From NCBI GenBank assembly GCA_021793055.1, contig JAJYTL010000010.1, forward strand, positions 1 to 23,875: a DNA stretch of 23,875 bases, given 5' to 3'. A model generated the notes under the pieces. That model did not search any database, was not told the DNA's origin, and saw nothing but the letters and a program-made list of their open reading frames with translations. The number at the start of each line of letters is the position of its first letter. Positions within the stretch are counted from its first letter, which is position 1. Of this stretch, positions 22,929 through 23,875 are shown piece after piece. This DNA comes from Pseudomonadota bacterium. GTDB taxonomy: Bacteria > Pseudomonadota > Alphaproteobacteria > Ferrovibrionales > Ferrovibrionaceae. Made by a program: the position numbers and the translations under genes.

Positions 22929-23807
22929 ATGGTGGCGAAGATTACGTTTTTTCCGGTCGGCAACGGCGACATGACGCTCGTCGAGCTGGAGAGCGGGCGG
23001 AAAATCCTTATCGATATCAATATTCGCGGCGCGGCGGATGATCCGGATGACGATACGCCGGATGTGGCGACCGCCCTGCGGGATCGGCTGGAGAGGGACG
23101 GCCAGGGGAGGCTCTGCGTCGACGCCCTCCTGATAACCCATCCGGACAAAGACCACTGCACGGGGCTTAAAAAGCATTTCCACATGGGGCCGCCGGGCGA
23201 CTGGTCGGAGGCTGTGGATAAGATTTTCGTCCGCGAGCTGTGGTCGTCGCCGATGGTATTCCGGCGCGCTTCATCTCAGCACGTGCTCTGCGACGACGCC
23301 AAGGCGTTCAACAGCGAAGCGCGGCGTCGCGTTCAGAAGTATCGCGACATGCTCGGGGCTGTCGGCGATGGCGATCGCATCCTGATCCTTGGTGAAGACG
23401 AGGGCGGTAAGACCGACGATCTCGGCTCAATCCTGGTGAAGGCGGACGCGACGTTCTCAACGGTGAACGGGCAGTACGATTGGACGATGACCGCCCGCCT
23501 GCTGGCGCCGCTGCCGAAAAGCGACGATGTGGATGAGGAAGAGGTCCGCTTCAAGAACCACTCGAGCACAATTCTGAATTTGTCCCTTTCAGGCGATAGC
23601 GTCGTGGATGCCTGCCGCTTCCTGAGCGGTGGCGATGCCGAGGTCGCGATCTGGGAACGGCTCTGGCAGCGGCACGCCGAACGCGCCGACTGGTTCAGCT
23701 TCGACGTTCTTCAGGCCCCCCATCACTGCTCGTGGCACTCGCTGTCCTATGACAGTTGGAGCGAACATGGCGAAGATGCAGAGATCGTGTCCCTGGACGT
23801 GGTGTAG
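22929..23807 (+). CDS. MBL-fold metallohydrolase, ComEC-like; probably cut short at the C-terminus
   Basis: 292 residues. The metallo-beta-lactamase motif HPDKDH (71-76) follows LLIT, and a second histidine motif, APHHCSWHSLS, lies near the end. The N-terminal GNGDMTLVE and these motifs resemble the ComEC/Rec2-type MBL group, whose members hydrolyse phosphodiester bonds or have unknown substrates. After the HH motif this frame stops within 26 residues; MBL proteins of this type normally continue with another strand-helix unit and a last metal ligand, so truncation is likely. The gene is divergent from brxA and shares its control region. It is not a BREX core gene; similar MBL genes occur in other defence operons. 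The exact role is unknown. Confidence 0.75.
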   Translation: MVAKITFFPVGNGDMTLVELESGRKILIDINIRGAADDPDDDTPDVATALRDRLERDGQGRLCVDALLITHPDKDHCTGLKKHFHMGPPGDWSEAVDKIFVRELWSSPMVFRRASSQHVLCDDAKAFNSEARRRVQKYRDMLGAVGDGDRILILGEDEGGKTDDLGSILVKADATFSTVNGQYDWTMTARLLAPLPKSDDVDEEEVRFKNHSSTILNLSLSGDSVVDACRFLSGGDAEVAIWERLWQRHAERADWFSFDVLQAPHHCSWHSLSYDSWSEHGEDAEIVSLDVV

Positions 23808-23875
23808 AAGCCGCTGCTCCTTGGCAGGGTTGAGCTGCCTTGTTGTCAGACTGCCTGAGCTGGCAGGCTGATGGC
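23808..23875. other. Non-coding end of window after the MBL gene, with short inverted repeats
   Basis: GGCAG (23823-23827) / CTGCC (23835-23839) and CTGCC (23851-23855) / GGCAG (23862-23866) form two small stems. No T-run follows, so a terminator is not supported. The MBL frame is closed by TAG at 23805 and again at 23856; nothing else was recognised. It may be the edge of another element. Confidence 0.3.

Noticed and set aside
1..23875. CRISPR array, tRNA, rRNA or complete insertion sequence
   Set aside because: No regularly spaced repeats, no cloverleaf-like or rRNA sequences and no transposase motifs were found by reading both strands.

Overview
This window is a dense anti-phage defence island from a GC-rich bacterium. 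Coding regions look about 60-65% G+C by eye, and the codon use and protein families suggest a proteobacterium, most likely an alphaproteobacterium (inference; there is no rRNA or housekeeping gene to confirm it). No tRNA, rRNA, CRISPR array, integrase or intact transposase was seen. Almost every base belongs to one of three multigene defence systems.

Left block (84-2942, minus strand): a CBASS operon read right to left. It encodes a CD-NTase (cGAS/DncV-like nucleotidyltransferase), a bacterial HORMA protein, a TRIP13-like AAA+ ATPase and a short TIR-domain protein. Three junctions use 4-bp start/stop overlaps. HORMA plus TRIP13 is the type III CBASS signature. The TIR protein is the expected effector, but it has no nucleotide sensor before its stop codon, and the same frame stays open from that stop to the window edge.

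Middle block (3356-9854, plus strand): a compact operon divergent from CBASS. It starts with a fused XRE-HTH + ImmA/IrrE-type metallopeptidase and a PIN-like protein, and continues as qatA-qatB-qatC-qatD (KAP ATPase, QatB, QueC-like, TatD-like nuclease). The spacing suggests that the regulator/PIN pair and Qat are one transcription unit. A good promoter and a dyad lie just before the regulator gene, in a 413-bp region shared with CBASS.

Right block (10011-22746, minus strand): a complete type I BREX operon in the order brxA-brxB-brxC-pglX-pglZ-brxL. PglX contains an abruptly AT-richer stretch just after its catalytic motif, which looks like a swapped specificity region. The region before brxA carries two copies of one 20-bp palindrome and a third, different dyad. 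To their right an MBL-fold hydrolase gene runs the other way and ends early near the window edge, suggesting a junction there.

Working together: CBASS would signal infection and trigger a TIR NADase-type or similar effector; Qat and BREX would block phage by separate routes; the XRE-peptidase and the unseen factor that binds the brxA palindromes are candidate switches. The least described parts are the regulator/PIN/Qat arrangement, the brxA operator array, the TIR protein cut off from a sensor, and the mosaic PglX.
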